Assembly (NCBI GenBank): GCA_042408875.1
Contig: JBHOQS010000019.1
Location: 1-64,000, forward strand
Direction of reading: 5' to 3'
DNA length: 64,000 nt
Origin: JBHOQS01 sp042408875
Lineage (GTDB): Bacteria; Chloroflexota; UBA11872; JBHOQS01
Part shown: piece after piece, positions 51,819 through 60,462 of the stretch
Layout of the letters: each line of letters opens with the position of its first letter
How positions within the stretch are numbered: the first letter of the stretch is position 1
The notes under the pieces: model-generated
What the model saw: only the letters and a program-made list of their open reading frames with translations
What the model was told of the DNA's origin: nothing
Database searches by the model: none
Program-made: the position numbers and the translations under genes

Positions 51819-54167
51819 ATGCGCGCGCGTAGCGTCCTGAGGGGGATAGCCGGGCTCACACTTCAACAGTGGCTGTTGCTTGTCCTGGCGTTACTGCTGA
51901 GCCTTCCAGCCGGCTACTTCGGCTACCAGCGTGTCCAGGCAGCCACAGCCCCACCGCCGGCGCGGTTCCAGACCGCGCCGGTCCAGCGTGGCAGCATCGC
52001 GGCGACGATCTCCGCGACGGGCCAGGTGGTGCCGCTGGCACAGTCGAAGCTAACGTTCCGGGGCAGTGGACGTGTGGCCGAAGTGCTGGTGAAGCTGGGC
52101 GACCAGGTGACGAAGGGGCAGCCACTCGCTCGTCTAGATGACACGGAGCTCAGGCTCCAAGTGACTCAGGCGAAGGCATCGCTCTCCAGTGCGCAGGCGA
52201 AGTTAGAGAACATCAAGGCAGGAGCACGGCCAGAGGACCTCGCGGCAGCGCAGGCGCAGCTCGACGCTGCTCGTGCCAGGCTGGAGGCAATGCAGCAAGG
52301 TGTACGCCCGGAGGACCTCGCCGCAGCACAGGCTGCCGTCGAATCAGCACGGCTGAAGTTCGAACAACTGAAGGCCGGGCCGACCGAGGCCGACCTTGCC
52401 CAGGCCCAGGCCGCAGTGGCCCAGGCGCAAGCGAAGCTCAACCAGCTTCTGAACCCGTCGTCAGCTGATGTTGCCGCAGCCCAGGCGAGCGTTGAGCAGG
52501 CAAAAGCGAACCTTGCAGCAGCGCAGATGAAGCTTGATCAGCTTCTGAATCCGCCTCAGCGGGACCTGCAGGCGGCTCAGGCTGCGTACGAAGCTGCGCT
52601 GGCGAAGCTGGAACAGCTTAAGAACCCCTCGCCGGCCGATGTCGCTGCAGCGCAGCAAGCCGTTGAGCAGGCCCAGGCAAACCTGGCAACCGCTCAGTCA
52701 AGGCTGAACGCCCTGTTAAATCCATCGCCGGCGGACATCGCCAAGGCGCAGCAAGCAGTGCAGGCTGCCCAGGCTGCAGTCTACACCGCGCAACGCCAAG
52801 TAGACCGGGATAAGAGCCTGGGGGTCTATGATCCCTGCGACGAGACGCTGAACCCGCCGAAGTGCGTGAGCACGAGCACGTACAACGCGCATCTGGCCCA
52901 GCTCCAGGCTGCACAGCTGCAGTTGAGCCAGGCGCAGGCTGCCCTCCAGCAGTTGCAGTCACCCACCCCTGCCGACGTACAGGCCGCTCGGGCCAGCGTG
53001 GCAGCAGCGGAGTCAGGACTGGCTGTGGCACGGGCCAGGCTCGAGCAGCTCAAGAACCCCTCCCCGGCTGACCTGGCCAGCGCCCAGGCAGCAGTGCTGC
53101 AGGCTGGGGCGAACCTTGAACGGCTGAAAAATCCCGACCCGCGCGACGTACAAAACGCCACGCTGGCCGTGGAACAGGCGAAGGCCGCGCTGGCTGCTGC
53201 GGAGGCCCGGCTGAACCAGCTTCTGCACCCCTCGCCGGAGGACCTGCAGGCGGCACAGAGCGCCCTCGACAGTGCCAAGGCCCAGCTGGCTAAACTTCAG
53301 GCCGGGCCGACTGAGGCAGATCTGGCAGCAGCACAGGCAGCGCTGCAGCAGGCATTGGCGCAGCTTGCTGCCAAGCAGCAGCCCTATACGCAGGAAGAAC
53401 TCCGCCAGCAGCAGGATGCTGTCAAGCAGGCGGAGAGCAATCTGGCCAAAGTGCAGAATCCTTATACGACGGCCGATATCGTTGCAGCGCAGGCCGCAGT
53501 GGAGCAGGCACGGGCGCAGCTTGAGCTGGCCCAGTTCAATCTGGAGAATGCCACCCTTGTGGCACCGTTCGATGGTATCGTCGGCGCAATCAGCATGAAC
53601 GCCGGCGAGATGACCAGCGCGCAGACGTTCATCACCGTCCTCGATCCGAACAGCGTCCGTGTGGATGTGACGGTTGACGAGACAGACGTGGCGAAGGTGC
53701 GCGTGGGTATGCCGGCGACGGTGACGCTCGAAGCGCTGCCGGACCTACGACTCACGGGCCGTGTGGTCGGCGTGGGGATGGCCGGAACGGTCACCCAGGG
53801 CATCGTCACCTACCCGATCTCGATCAGCGTGCAGACGCGGGACCCGCTGCCCAGCGGCATCACCGCCACGGCGACTATTACCATTGATCAACGAGACAAC
53901 GTGCTGCTGGTGCCGAACCGCGCCATTCGCACGCAGGGACGGAACCGGATCGTCGAAGTGATCACCGGGCAGCAGCCGAACGGTCAGCCGCTGCGCGAGA
54001 CCCGTCAAGTACGCATCGGTCTCTCGAACGATCAGTTCACCGAAATCCTGGACGGTCTGCGTGAAGGGGAGATCGTGGTGATCCCGCAGACGACGACGGC
54101 AGCAGCTCGCGTCCCCGGGCTCGGCGTACCTGGGCCTGTGGGCGGGCCGGTGATTCTGACACGGTAG
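51819..54167 (+). CDS. HlyD/MacA-like efflux adaptor with very long periodic coiled-coil domain
   Basis: 782 residues, nearly twice the usual MacA length. An N-terminal membrane anchor (about 15-35) is followed by a lipoyl half, then about thirteen helical repeats of some 25-35 residues (about 130-600), most beginning NPSPADVAAAQ or GPTEADLA. In the middle an insert of about 32 residues holds Cys340 and Cys349. After the repeats come APFDGIVGAISMNAGEM, a second lipoyl half and the beta-barrel (VRVDVTVDETDVAKVRVG). Such adaptors bridge an ABC permease and the outside; here the bacterium is probably monoderm. It opens the operon with the ATPase and permease. The DNA repeats make recombination possible. 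Confidence 0.9.
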   Translation: MRARSVLRGIAGLTLQQWLLLVLALLLSLPAGYFGYQRVQAATAPPPARFQTAPVQRGSIAATISATGQVVPLAQSKLTFRGSGRVAEVLVKLGDQVTKGQPLARLDDTELRLQVTQAKASLSSAQAKLENIKAGARPEDLAAAQAQLDAARARLEAMQQGVRPEDLAAAQAAVESARLKFEQLKAGPTEADLAQAQAAVAQAQAKLNQLLNPSSADVAAAQASVEQAKANLAAAQMKLDQLLNPPQRDLQAAQAAYEAALAKLEQLKNPSPADVAAAQQAVEQAQANLATAQSRLNALLNPSPADIAKAQQAVQAAQAAVYTAQRQVDRDKSLGVYDPCDETLNPPKCVSTSTYNAHLAQLQAAQLQLSQAQAALQQLQSPTPADVQAARASVAAAESGLAVARARLEQLKNPSPADLASAQAAVLQAGANLERLKNPDPRDVQNATLAVEQAKAALAAAEARLNQLLHPSPEDLQAAQSALDSAKAQLAKLQAGPTEADLAAAQAALQQALAQLAAKQQPYTQEELRQQQDAVKQAESNLAKVQNPYTTADIVAAQAAVEQARAQLELAQFNLENATLVAPFDGIVGAISMNAGEMTSAQTFITVLDPNSVRVDVTVDETDVAKVRVGMPATVTLEALPDLRLTGRVVGVGMAGTVTQGIVTYPISISVQTRDPLPSGITATATITIDQRDNVLLVPNRAIRTQGRNRIVEVITGQQPNGQPLRETRQVRIGLSNDQFTEILDGLREGEIVVIPQTTTAAARVPGLGVPGPVGGPVILTR

Positions 54168-54169
54168 CC

Positions 54170-54940
54170 ATGAGCCTCATACGCGTGCAGGATCTGACCA
54201 AGATCTACCGGATGGGCACCGTAGAGGTGCCTGCCCTGCGGGGGGTGTCGCTGGAGATTGCGCCGGGGGAGATGGTGGCCATCATGGGCCCCTCTGGCTC
54301 TGGCAAGAGCACCTTGATGAACATTCTAGGCTGCCTGGACCAGCCCACCAGCGGCACCTACCTGCTCAACGGTCGGGACGTGAGCCACTTCTCCGATGAT
54401 CAATTGGCCGAGGTGCGCGGCCAGCAAATCGGCTTCGTGTTCCAGAACTTCAATCTTCTGCCGCGACTGACCGCCATCGAGCAGGTAGAGCTGCCCTTGC
54501 TGTATGCGGCCAAACCAGTGCCAGGCAAGACCCGCCGCCAGCGTGCGATCGAAGCCCTCGAACAGGTAGGGCTGGGTGACCGGCTGCATCATCGGCCCAC
54601 TGAGCTCTCAGGCGGCCAGCAGCAACGGGTAGCAATCGCACGGGCGCTGGTGAACCGGCCGTCGCTCATCCTGGCCGATGAGCCGACGGGCAACCTCGAC
54701 TCGCGCACCAGCGTAGAGATCATGGCCCTCTTCCAGCAGCTCAATCAAGAGCACGGTATTACGATTATCTTCGTCACCCATGAGCCGGACATCGCCCGCT
54801 ACACCCGGCGCATCATCCATATTCGCGATGGCCTGATCTCTAGCGACGAGCCGGTGCTGCACCCCACGACCGCTGATCCGGTGGTGCGAGCCGGGGCGAG
54901 CAGCGGGGGCGATGGGAGAGCGACGGAGGAGCACCCATGA
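54170..54940 (+). CDS. ABC transporter ATP-binding protein (MacB/LolD type)
   Basis: 256 residues. Seen: Walker A GPSGSGKSTLMNI, Q-loop FVFQNFNLLPRL, signature LSGGQQQRVAIARAL, Walker B LILADEPTGNLD and the H-loop HEP. The sequence is of the MacB/LolD/FtsE subgroup of exporters with an FtsX-like permease. It starts 3 bases after the adaptor stop, and its TGA overlaps the permease ATG (ATGA), so the three proteins are translated together. A C-terminal Pro/Gly-rich tail of about 25 residues is atypical. It energises the efflux complex at the inner face of the membrane. Confidence 0.95.
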   Translation: MSLIRVQDLTKIYRMGTVEVPALRGVSLEIAPGEMVAIMGPSGSGKSTLMNILGCLDQPTSGTYLLNGRDVSHFSDDQLAEVRGQQIGFVFQNFNLLPRLTAIEQVELPLLYAAKPVPGKTRRQRAIEALEQVGLGDRLHHRPTELSGGQQQRVAIARALVNRPSLILADEPTGNLDSRTSVEIMALFQQLNQEHGITIIFVTHEPDIARYTRRIIHIRDGLISSDEPVLHPTTADPVVRAGASSGGDGRATEEHP

Positions 54941-56202
54941 CGGTAAACGACGGCGCACGCATCGCCATACGGGCGCTCGGAGCGAACAAGCTGCGCACAG
55001 CATTGACGATGCTCGGCGTGATCATCGGCGTCGGGGCCGTGGTCGCGCTGATGTCGATCGGCAGAGGAGCGCAGGAGCAGATCATCTCGCGCATCCGCGG
55101 CATGGGTACCAACTTGCTCTTCATCACGCCAGGCAGCATTAACCAGGGTGGTGTCCGCAGCGGGCAGGGTCAGGCGCCAACCCTCACTCTTGAGGACGCG
55201 CAGGCGATCGCCGATCCCTCGAATGTGCCGACGGTCGCGCTGGTAGCCCCGGAGATCACTGCCGGCGCGCAGATCGCCTATGGCCCGAATAATACGTTTA
55301 CGCGCGTCGTCGGTACCACACCGGAGTTCCAGGACGTGCGCAACTGGCGGGTAGCCGACGGGGAGTTTCTCAGCCGCCAGCACCTGGACGCCCGCGCGAA
55401 TGTTGTTGTGCTCGGGGCGAATGTCGCGCAGACGTTGTTCGGAGATGACCCAGCGGTGAGCCCGGTCGGCCAAACCGTGCGGATCAATCGGATGAATTTC
55501 CGTGTGATCGGCGTCATGGAGGCCAAAGGCGCACAGGCGTTAGGGAACCAGGATGATCAGGTGATCATGCCGATCACCACTGTGGCAACGCGACTGCAGC
55601 GCAACCGGACGACGCGCGGCGGTACCCAGGTCACCCAGATCACCGTCCAGGTCGCCGAGGCAAGCGACTTAGACGAGACTGTCCAGCGCATCGGCGAGCT
55701 CCTGCGCCAGCGGCACCGTGTGGCGCAGGACGACTTTACGATTCGCAGCCAGGAAGACCTGCTCCAGACGGCCACGCAGATCACTGGCACGATGACCATA
55801 CTACTCGGCTCGATCGCGGGCATCTCGCTCGTCGTCGGCGGCATCGGCATTATGAATATCATGCTCGTGTCGGTGACCGAGCGCACACGGGAGATCGGTA
55901 TTCGCAAAGCGGTGGGGGCGAAACGACGTGATATCTTGTTGCAGTTCTTGATTGAGTCCGTGCTGGTGAGCGTACTGGGAGGCATCGTCGGCATCGGGCT
56001 CGGCATCGGCGTCTCGCGTTTGATTGCAGGGGCGCGCGTGCCCGGCGTGGCGGCCGGTGCAGCCGGGCTACCGAGTGTAGTCACGCCTGACGCCGTGCTG
56101 CTTGCCTTTGGCGTCTCAGCAGCGGTCGGGCTGTTCTTTGGGATTTACCCGGCCAGCCGGGCGGCGCGACTGCATCCGATTGAGGCGCTGCGGTACGAGT
56201 GA
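54937..56202 (+). CDS. MacB/FtsX-like ABC transporter permease
   Basis: 421 residues. An N-terminal helix (LRTALTMLGVIIGVGAVVAL) is followed by a large extracytoplasmic domain (about 60-280), then three helices near the C-terminus with GIMNIMLVSVTERTREIGIRKAVGAKR, the classic FtsX signature. The start overlaps the ATPase stop by four bases. With the adaptor and ATPase it forms a MacAB-type exporter. Substrates of this class include peptides, lipoproteins and macrolides. The two-component system upstream suggests induction by an envelope stress or a toxic compound. Confidence 0.95.
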   Translation: MTVNDGARIAIRALGANKLRTALTMLGVIIGVGAVVALMSIGRGAQEQIISRIRGMGTNLLFITPGSINQGGVRSGQGQAPTLTLEDAQAIADPSNVPTVALVAPEITAGAQIAYGPNNTFTRVVGTTPEFQDVRNWRVADGEFLSRQHLDARANVVVLGANVAQTLFGDDPAVSPVGQTVRINRMNFRVIGVMEAKGAQALGNQDDQVIMPITTVATRLQRNRTTRGGTQVTQITVQVAEASDLDETVQRIGELLRQRHRVAQDDFTIRSQEDLLQTATQITGTMTILLGSIAGISLVVGGIGIMNIMLVSVTERTREIGIRKAVGAKRRDILLQFLIESVLVSVLGGIVGIGLGIGVSRLIAGARVPGVAAGAAGLPSVVTPDAVLLAFGVSAAVGLFFGIYPASRAARLHPIEALRYE

Positions 56203-56209
56203 GGAGCAC

Positions 56210-56800
56210 ATGAACTTTAAGGTCTTGTTGGGCCTGGCCATTCTGTGTGGGTTGCTGCTCGGCGCAGGCGCCGGGGCGGTAACGAGCCGCCTGCGTAGTA
56301 GCGGGCCTGCCACTCCTGCGACAGCCGCAGCTGCCGCGGGGTCCCAGCGTGCCACCGCGGCCCCGGCGAATGTGGGGCAGCAGGCCGGCGAAACAGCCGG
56401 TGCGCCGCAGCGAGCGCCGGGCACGCAGCCCGGGCAGACCCTAGCCGGGACGATCGAGAGCATCGATGGCAACGTGCTGACGCTCCGGCTGCCCAATGGG
56501 AACAGCGTGCGCGTGGTGGTCGCTGACGGCACGGCGATCCGCCGGATGGTCCCGGGAACACTGTCGGATTTGAGTGTGGGGCAGCGGATCACCGTGGCGG
56601 CTGAGCGCGCCGAGGACGGTTCGGCCACAGCCCGGATGATTCAGGTGGTCCCTGAAGGCGTCCAGGCGGTTCAGGACATTCCGCCGCGGGGACAGGGGCA
56701 GGACGGGACTGCACCGCAAGATGGTGGCGCCCAGGCTGGCCAGCGGCGCGCCTCGCAGGGTGCTCAGTCGCGTCAGGTCGGCGGGCAAGGCGGCCGGTAA
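56210..56800 (+). CDS. DUF5666-like secreted/anchored protein
   Basis: 196 residues from the ATG at 56210, preceded by GAGGAG; the longer in-frame version overlaps the permease gene and lacks a ribosome site. An N-terminal hydrophobic helix (FKVLLGLAILCGLLLGAGAG) is followed by an Ala/Gly/Gln linker and a small beta domain LAGTIESIDGNVLTLRLPNG...VADGTAIRRMV...VGQRITVAAERAEDG, which fits the DUF5666 pattern. The tail is Gln/Gly-rich and basic. Placed seven bases after the permease stop, it probably belongs to the efflux operon. Its role is unknown. Confidence 0.75.
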   Translation: MNFKVLLGLAILCGLLLGAGAGAVTSRLRSSGPATPATAAAAAGSQRATAAPANVGQQAGETAGAPQRAPGTQPGQTLAGTIESIDGNVLTLRLPNGNSVRVVVADGTAIRRMVPGTLSDLSVGQRITVAAERAEDGSATARMIQVVPEGVQAVQDIPPRGQGQDGTAPQDGGAQAGQRRASQGAQSRQVGGQGGR

Positions 56801-56870
56801 CATGCCGTCTCCTCTTCACCTATCCTTGTTAAGCCTATTGCGTTAGTCTATTTCTTCTTCTGATTCTTTT

Positions 56871-56900
56871 GCTTCTCTCGCAGCTGCTTCTCTCGCAGCA
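56871..56900 (+). repeat. Two 15-bp direct repeats next to a TATAAT box
   Basis: GCTTCTCTCGCAGCT (56871-56885) and GCTTCTCTCGCAGCA (56886-56900) differ only in the last base. TATAAT follows at 56905-56910, so they lie where a minus-35 or activator site would be. Confidence 0.55.
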
Positions 56901-57183
56901 GGTATATAATTCCAAATCTGGTGTTATCTAGTGCCAGCTCGGCACCCGTAACGTGGCGCCGTGTATGCTCCCTGTCCCCAGTGCCCTGCTCCTCCGCAGG
57001 CGAGTTGCGCGCTCTGTCCTCTCAGCTCGCCGGGCTTGTCCACGCCACGCCTCTGGCACAGCTGGTCCGTGTAGGCGAAGTGTCTCGCTGGCTCGAGCCC
57101 GGCTGGGCCTGTTCCCCCTTCCTGGCAGGGATGTTTGCTGTGCGCCGAGGCTCGCCACGTCACGGTCCGCCTTCTCGGAGCGA

Positions 57184-57199
57184 TGTTTCACGCGGAACA
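57184..57199. promoter_or_regulatory. parS-like centromere site
   Basis: TGTTTCACGCGGAACA matches the parS consensus TGTTTCACGTGAAACA at 14 of 16 positions. It lies about 230 bases upstream of parA, where ParB would load. Confidence 0.65.
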
Positions 57200-57427
57200 G
57201 GGAACCTAGAGCGCGCACAACGGACTCCTGGCTCGTTTCCACTGCTGGAGCCAGCGCTGGACCGGTTCGCGACAGCCCCCGCGAGGGCCTCGTACTGTTG
57301 CTGCGGGCAGCACGAAAAACGCGGCACCCTTGCGCGCTGCGGGTGATTGTGCTGGTCGGTGGCCTCCTGCTAGAATCGCTCCTGCGCTGTCTATACTGCG
57401 GCTACTCAGCCTGTGAGGGCTGCCTCA

Positions 57428-58264
57428 GTGGCAACTGTGCTGGCGATAGCCAATCAAAAGGGCGGCGTTGGTAAGACGACGACCGCCGTGAACCTCGGCG
57501 TGGCCCTGGCCGAACGGGGGGTGCGCGTCCTGCTGGTCGACGTCGATCCCCAGGGTAATGCGACGAGCGGCCTGGGGCTGCCTCGTCAGGACCCCTCGGT
57601 GTACGACGCCCTGCTGGGCGACGTGGCTTTGGACGCCGTGGTGCGCTCAAGCGGACGGGCACGGCTTGATCTGGCGCCATCGTCCGAGTCTCTGGCCGGC
57701 GCTGAAATCGAGCTCGTCGGCGCCACCGAGCGTGAGCGCCGCCTGGCCCGGGCGTTGCAGCCGCTGGATGATCGTTACGAGGTCATGCTGATCGACTGCC
57801 CACCATCCCTGGGTCTCCTGACGCTGAATGCACTTACTGCCGCCCATGGTGTGATCGCGCCGGTGCAGTGCGAGTATCTGGCGCTGGAAGGGCTGGCGCA
57901 ACTACTCAAGACGGTTCGCCTGGTCCACGAGCATCTGAACCCGCGCTTGACCGCAATGCGCGTGGTGATGACGATGTACGATGGCCGCACAAACCTGTCG
58001 CAGCAGGTCGTCGAGCAAGTTCGAGCGCATTTCCCGCAGCTCTTCTATCGCAGTATCATCCCGCGCAGTGTGCGGGTCAGCGAAGCGCCTAGCCACGGCC
58101 TGTCTGTGCTGGAGTATGACCCACACGCCCGCGCCGCGGAGGCCTATCGGAACCTCGCCAGCGAACTTCTGGCCGAGTGGCAGATCATAGCAGAGGCAGA
58201 GAAGAATGCAGCGCCAGCGGCTGCTCCTGAAGCAGGCGTGGCGGGTGCAATGGAAGAGACCTGA
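57428..58264 (+). CDS. parA: ParA family chromosome-partitioning ATPase (Soj-like)
   Basis: 278 residues from a GTG at 57428, preferred because GAGGGC lies upstream; a GTG at 57413 is also in frame. Deviant Walker A KGGVGKTTTAVNLG near residue 14, switch DVDPQGNATSGL, and Walker B-like VMLIDCPPSLGLL are visible. ParA ATPases drive segregation of ParB-parS complexes over the nucleoid. The C-terminus has an Ala/Glu tail. ParB follows 41 bases on. Together with the parS-like site this is a chromosomal parAB locus, usually not far from the replication origin. Confidence 0.93.
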   Translation: MATVLAIANQKGGVGKTTTAVNLGVALAERGVRVLLVDVDPQGNATSGLGLPRQDPSVYDALLGDVALDAVVRSSGRARLDLAPSSESLAGAEIELVGATERERRLARALQPLDDRYEVMLIDCPPSLGLLTLNALTAAHGVIAPVQCEYLALEGLAQLLKTVRLVHEHLNPRLTAMRVVMTMYDGRTNLSQQVVEQVRAHFPQLFYRSIIPRSVRVSEAPSHGLSVLEYDPHARAAEAYRNLASELLAEWQIIAEAEKNAAPAAAPEAGVAGAMEET

Positions 58265-58305
58265 GCAAAGCCCCAAGAAAAGACTCCAGAGGAGCGGTAG
58301 CGAGC

Positions 58306-59184
58306 ATGGCACGGGGACGCGCAGGATTAGGACGGGGACTAGATGTGCTGCTGAGTGGCGTGCAAGGATCAGACAGCAGCGCTGTCACCGAGGTACCGGT
58401 CGAGCGGATCGTGCCTAACCCGCGGCAGCCTCGCCAGCGGATCGACCCCACTGCCTTGCAAGAGCTTGCTGAGTCGATCCGCCAGCATGGGCTGCTCCAG
58501 CCACTGCTGGTCAGCCGCCTGCCTGACGATGGCTCACCGCTGGGCGGTCCATACCAGCTCATTGCCGGCGAACGGCGCTGGCAGGCAGCGCGGCTGGCCG
58601 GGCTCACGCGCGTGCCTGTGATCGTCAAGGAAACCACGCCGCAGGGGCTGCTGGAGCTTGCCCTCGTAGAGAATATCCAGCGGGCCGACCTCAATCCGCT
58701 CGAGGAGGCAATGGCCTACCGCCAGCTTATCGAGGAATTCGGCCTGACCCAGCAGCAGGTCGCCGACCGGGTCGGCAAGAGCAGGGTCACGATCGCCAAC
58801 GCCCTTCGATTACTGAACCTGCCCCCCGATGTGCTGGACCTGCTGGCATCAGGAGCGCTTACCGAAGGCCATGCTCGCGCTCTCCTGGCGGCTGCGGACC
58901 CCGCCCAGCAACAGGTGCTGGCTCGGCGCGTCGTGGCCGAGGGCCTGAGCGTGCGAGCGACCGAGGAACTGGCCCGCCGTGCTGCACGGAGCGCGCCTGA
59001 CGAGCGTTCCTACGCTGACGGCGTGCCGGAGCCGTACAGCGACGACCTGGAGGCCGCATTCCGGCGCGCCCTGGGCACCAAGGTCGAGCTGTTTCGCAGC
59101 CGGCGAGGAGGGCGGCTGGTGATCCATTTTTACTCCGACGAGGAGTTGCAGCGGTTGTATGACCTGCTGGTGGGTGATGGGTAG
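58306..59184 (+). CDS. parB: ParB/Spo0J family partition protein
   Basis: 292 residues. Seen: N-terminal RAGLGRGLDVLLSG, the CTP-binding GERRWQAARLAGL motif (C-box), VENIQRADLNPLEEAMAYRQ, and the DNA-binding helix-turn-helix GLTQQQVADRVGKSRVTIAN. A short C-terminal dimerisation region follows. ParB binds parS, spreads as a CTP-dependent clamp and recruits SMC and ParA. It follows parA on the same strand. AGAGGAGCG precedes the ATG at a slightly long distance. Confidence 0.95.
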   Translation: MARGRAGLGRGLDVLLSGVQGSDSSAVTEVPVERIVPNPRQPRQRIDPTALQELAESIRQHGLLQPLLVSRLPDDGSPLGGPYQLIAGERRWQAARLAGLTRVPVIVKETTPQGLLELALVENIQRADLNPLEEAMAYRQLIEEFGLTQQQVADRVGKSRVTIANALRLLNLPPDVLDLLASGALTEGHARALLAAADPAQQQVLARRVVAEGLSVRATEELARRAARSAPDERSYADGVPEPYSDDLEAAFRRALGTKVELFRSRRGGRLVIHFYSDEELQRLYDLLVGDG

Positions 59185-59272
59185 CGTGAATCGGCATTGC
59201 CTGTGAAAGTACGTGTGGCGTCACACGTGCCCAGACCTGTGCGTACCGGCATCTACCTCGGTTGATTGACCC

Positions 59273-60349
59273 ATGACCCGTGTTGCAGTTGTCCGCACCT
59301 CGCCCAAGACAGTGGCAGATGACTACCAGCGCCTCTTCGCACTGGCCGGCCTTACAGAGGCACTCCCTCCTGGCGAGCCACTTGCCCTGAAGCTCAATCT
59401 GTCTTGGTCGCGCTACTTCCCCGCCTCTAGCACACCGCCCTGGCAGTTGGAGGCCACCTTGCGGGCCCTGCTCGATGCTGGCCATCGCGCAGAGACGCTT
59501 ATCGCCGTCGAGACGCGCACTGCCTACGTCAACCCGCGCCGTGCTCTCAAGGCGAACCGCCTGGAGCACCTGCTGGCCACGTACAAGATACGGTTCGTCG
59601 GTCTGGGACGGGCTGAACGGACGCCCTATCGCTCCCCGCAGCCACTCCTGGTGCTCGACCGCCTCTATCCGGATGGCGTTCCTGTGCCCACAGTGATGTG
59701 CGGGCGAAACCTGCTTCATCTCGCAACCGTCAAGACCCATGGGCTGTGTACGCTCACCGGCGCTGTTAAAAACGGCTGGGGTTCCGTCCTGCCGCCGATG
59801 ACCCACCATCTGCACAAGTACATCCAGGAGGTGCTGGTCGATCTCCTTGCGCTACAGCTTCAGCTCCATCCTCACCGCTTCGCCGTGCTCGACGGCACCG
59901 TCTGTGGCGACGGCGCTGGACCGCGCACCATGCAGCCACGCATTCAAAACTACCTCATCGCTGGCAGCGATCTCTTGGCTGTCGATGCAGTCGCCGCTCG
60001 CTTGATGGGGTTCGATCCGTTGAGCATCGCCTATATCGCTCTGGCACACGCACTAGGGCTCGGCTGTGGGGACCCGGACCAGATCGAGATCGTCGGCGAC
60101 GACATTTCTGGCATAAACTTTGGCTTCCGGTGCCAGACGAACCTGGCGCTGTGGGGCGACCAGGTCCTCGTGCGCGGGCCGTTCCGTGCCCTGGAGCGAC
60201 TGCTGCTCCACTCGCGGCTGCACGTCCTCGTCCCACTCATTTCCGCACTCTACCACGACGTAGTGTGGTATAACATCCTCGGGCGGCCTCGTCTAGCGCA
60301 GTTCATGCGCAGCGAATGGGGAAAGGTGCTCCTGAGCTACCCTCTGTAA
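59273..60349 (+). CDS. DUF362 domain-containing protein
   Basis: 358 residues. The middle of the protein carries the DUF362 pattern: LKLNLSW, ATVKTHGLCTLTGAVKNGWG and AVLDGTVCGDGAGPRT, followed by LLAVDAVAARLMGFDP. The family is often fused to 4Fe-4S ferredoxin domains, but no such cysteine cluster is present here. Function is unproved; links to iron-sulfur or redox chemistry are common. It lies alone after parB. An AT-rich patch follows its stop. Confidence 0.85.
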   Translation: MTRVAVVRTSPKTVADDYQRLFALAGLTEALPPGEPLALKLNLSWSRYFPASSTPPWQLEATLRALLDAGHRAETLIAVETRTAYVNPRRALKANRLEHLLATYKIRFVGLGRAERTPYRSPQPLLVLDRLYPDGVPVPTVMCGRNLLHLATVKTHGLCTLTGAVKNGWGSVLPPMTHHLHKYIQEVLVDLLALQLQLHPHRFAVLDGTVCGDGAGPRTMQPRIQNYLIAGSDLLAVDAVAARLMGFDPLSIAYIALAHALGLGCGDPDQIEIVGDDISGINFGFRCQTNLALWGDQVLVRGPFRALERLLLHSRLHVLVPLISALYHDVVWYNILGRPRLAQFMRSEWGKVLLSYPL

Positions 60350-60462
60350 GCACCAGCCCTGGTCGATTTTTAAATAAATTTTTTTAAATTAAATTATTAA
60401 ACATGCACGCCGTACACGACCCACGGCGGGGCCCTGTATCTCGAGCATGAGCTCTTGAACCA
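60350..60462. other. Gap with a 37-base AT-rich block
   Basis: From about 60367 to 60403 the sequence is almost pure A/T (TTTTTAAATAAATTTTTTTAAA and so on) inside a GC-rich chromosome. It lies between the DUF362 and recX genes. A terminator-type T-run or a promoter UP-element-like stretch is possible. Confidence 0.5.

Larger units (their letters stand above)
56801..57427. other. 627-base intergenic region with direct repeats and a parS-like site
   Basis: No convincing gene, although frames on both strands are open. It holds two 15-base direct repeats of GCTTCTCTCGCAGC (56871-56900), then TATAAT at 56905-56910, and a parS-like site at 57184-57199. The parAB genes follow. Confidence 0.5.

Noticed and set aside
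56921..57474. Open frames on both strands before parA
   Set aside because: Low-complexity Arg/Ala/Pro composition, mutually antisense, and they cover the parS-like site.
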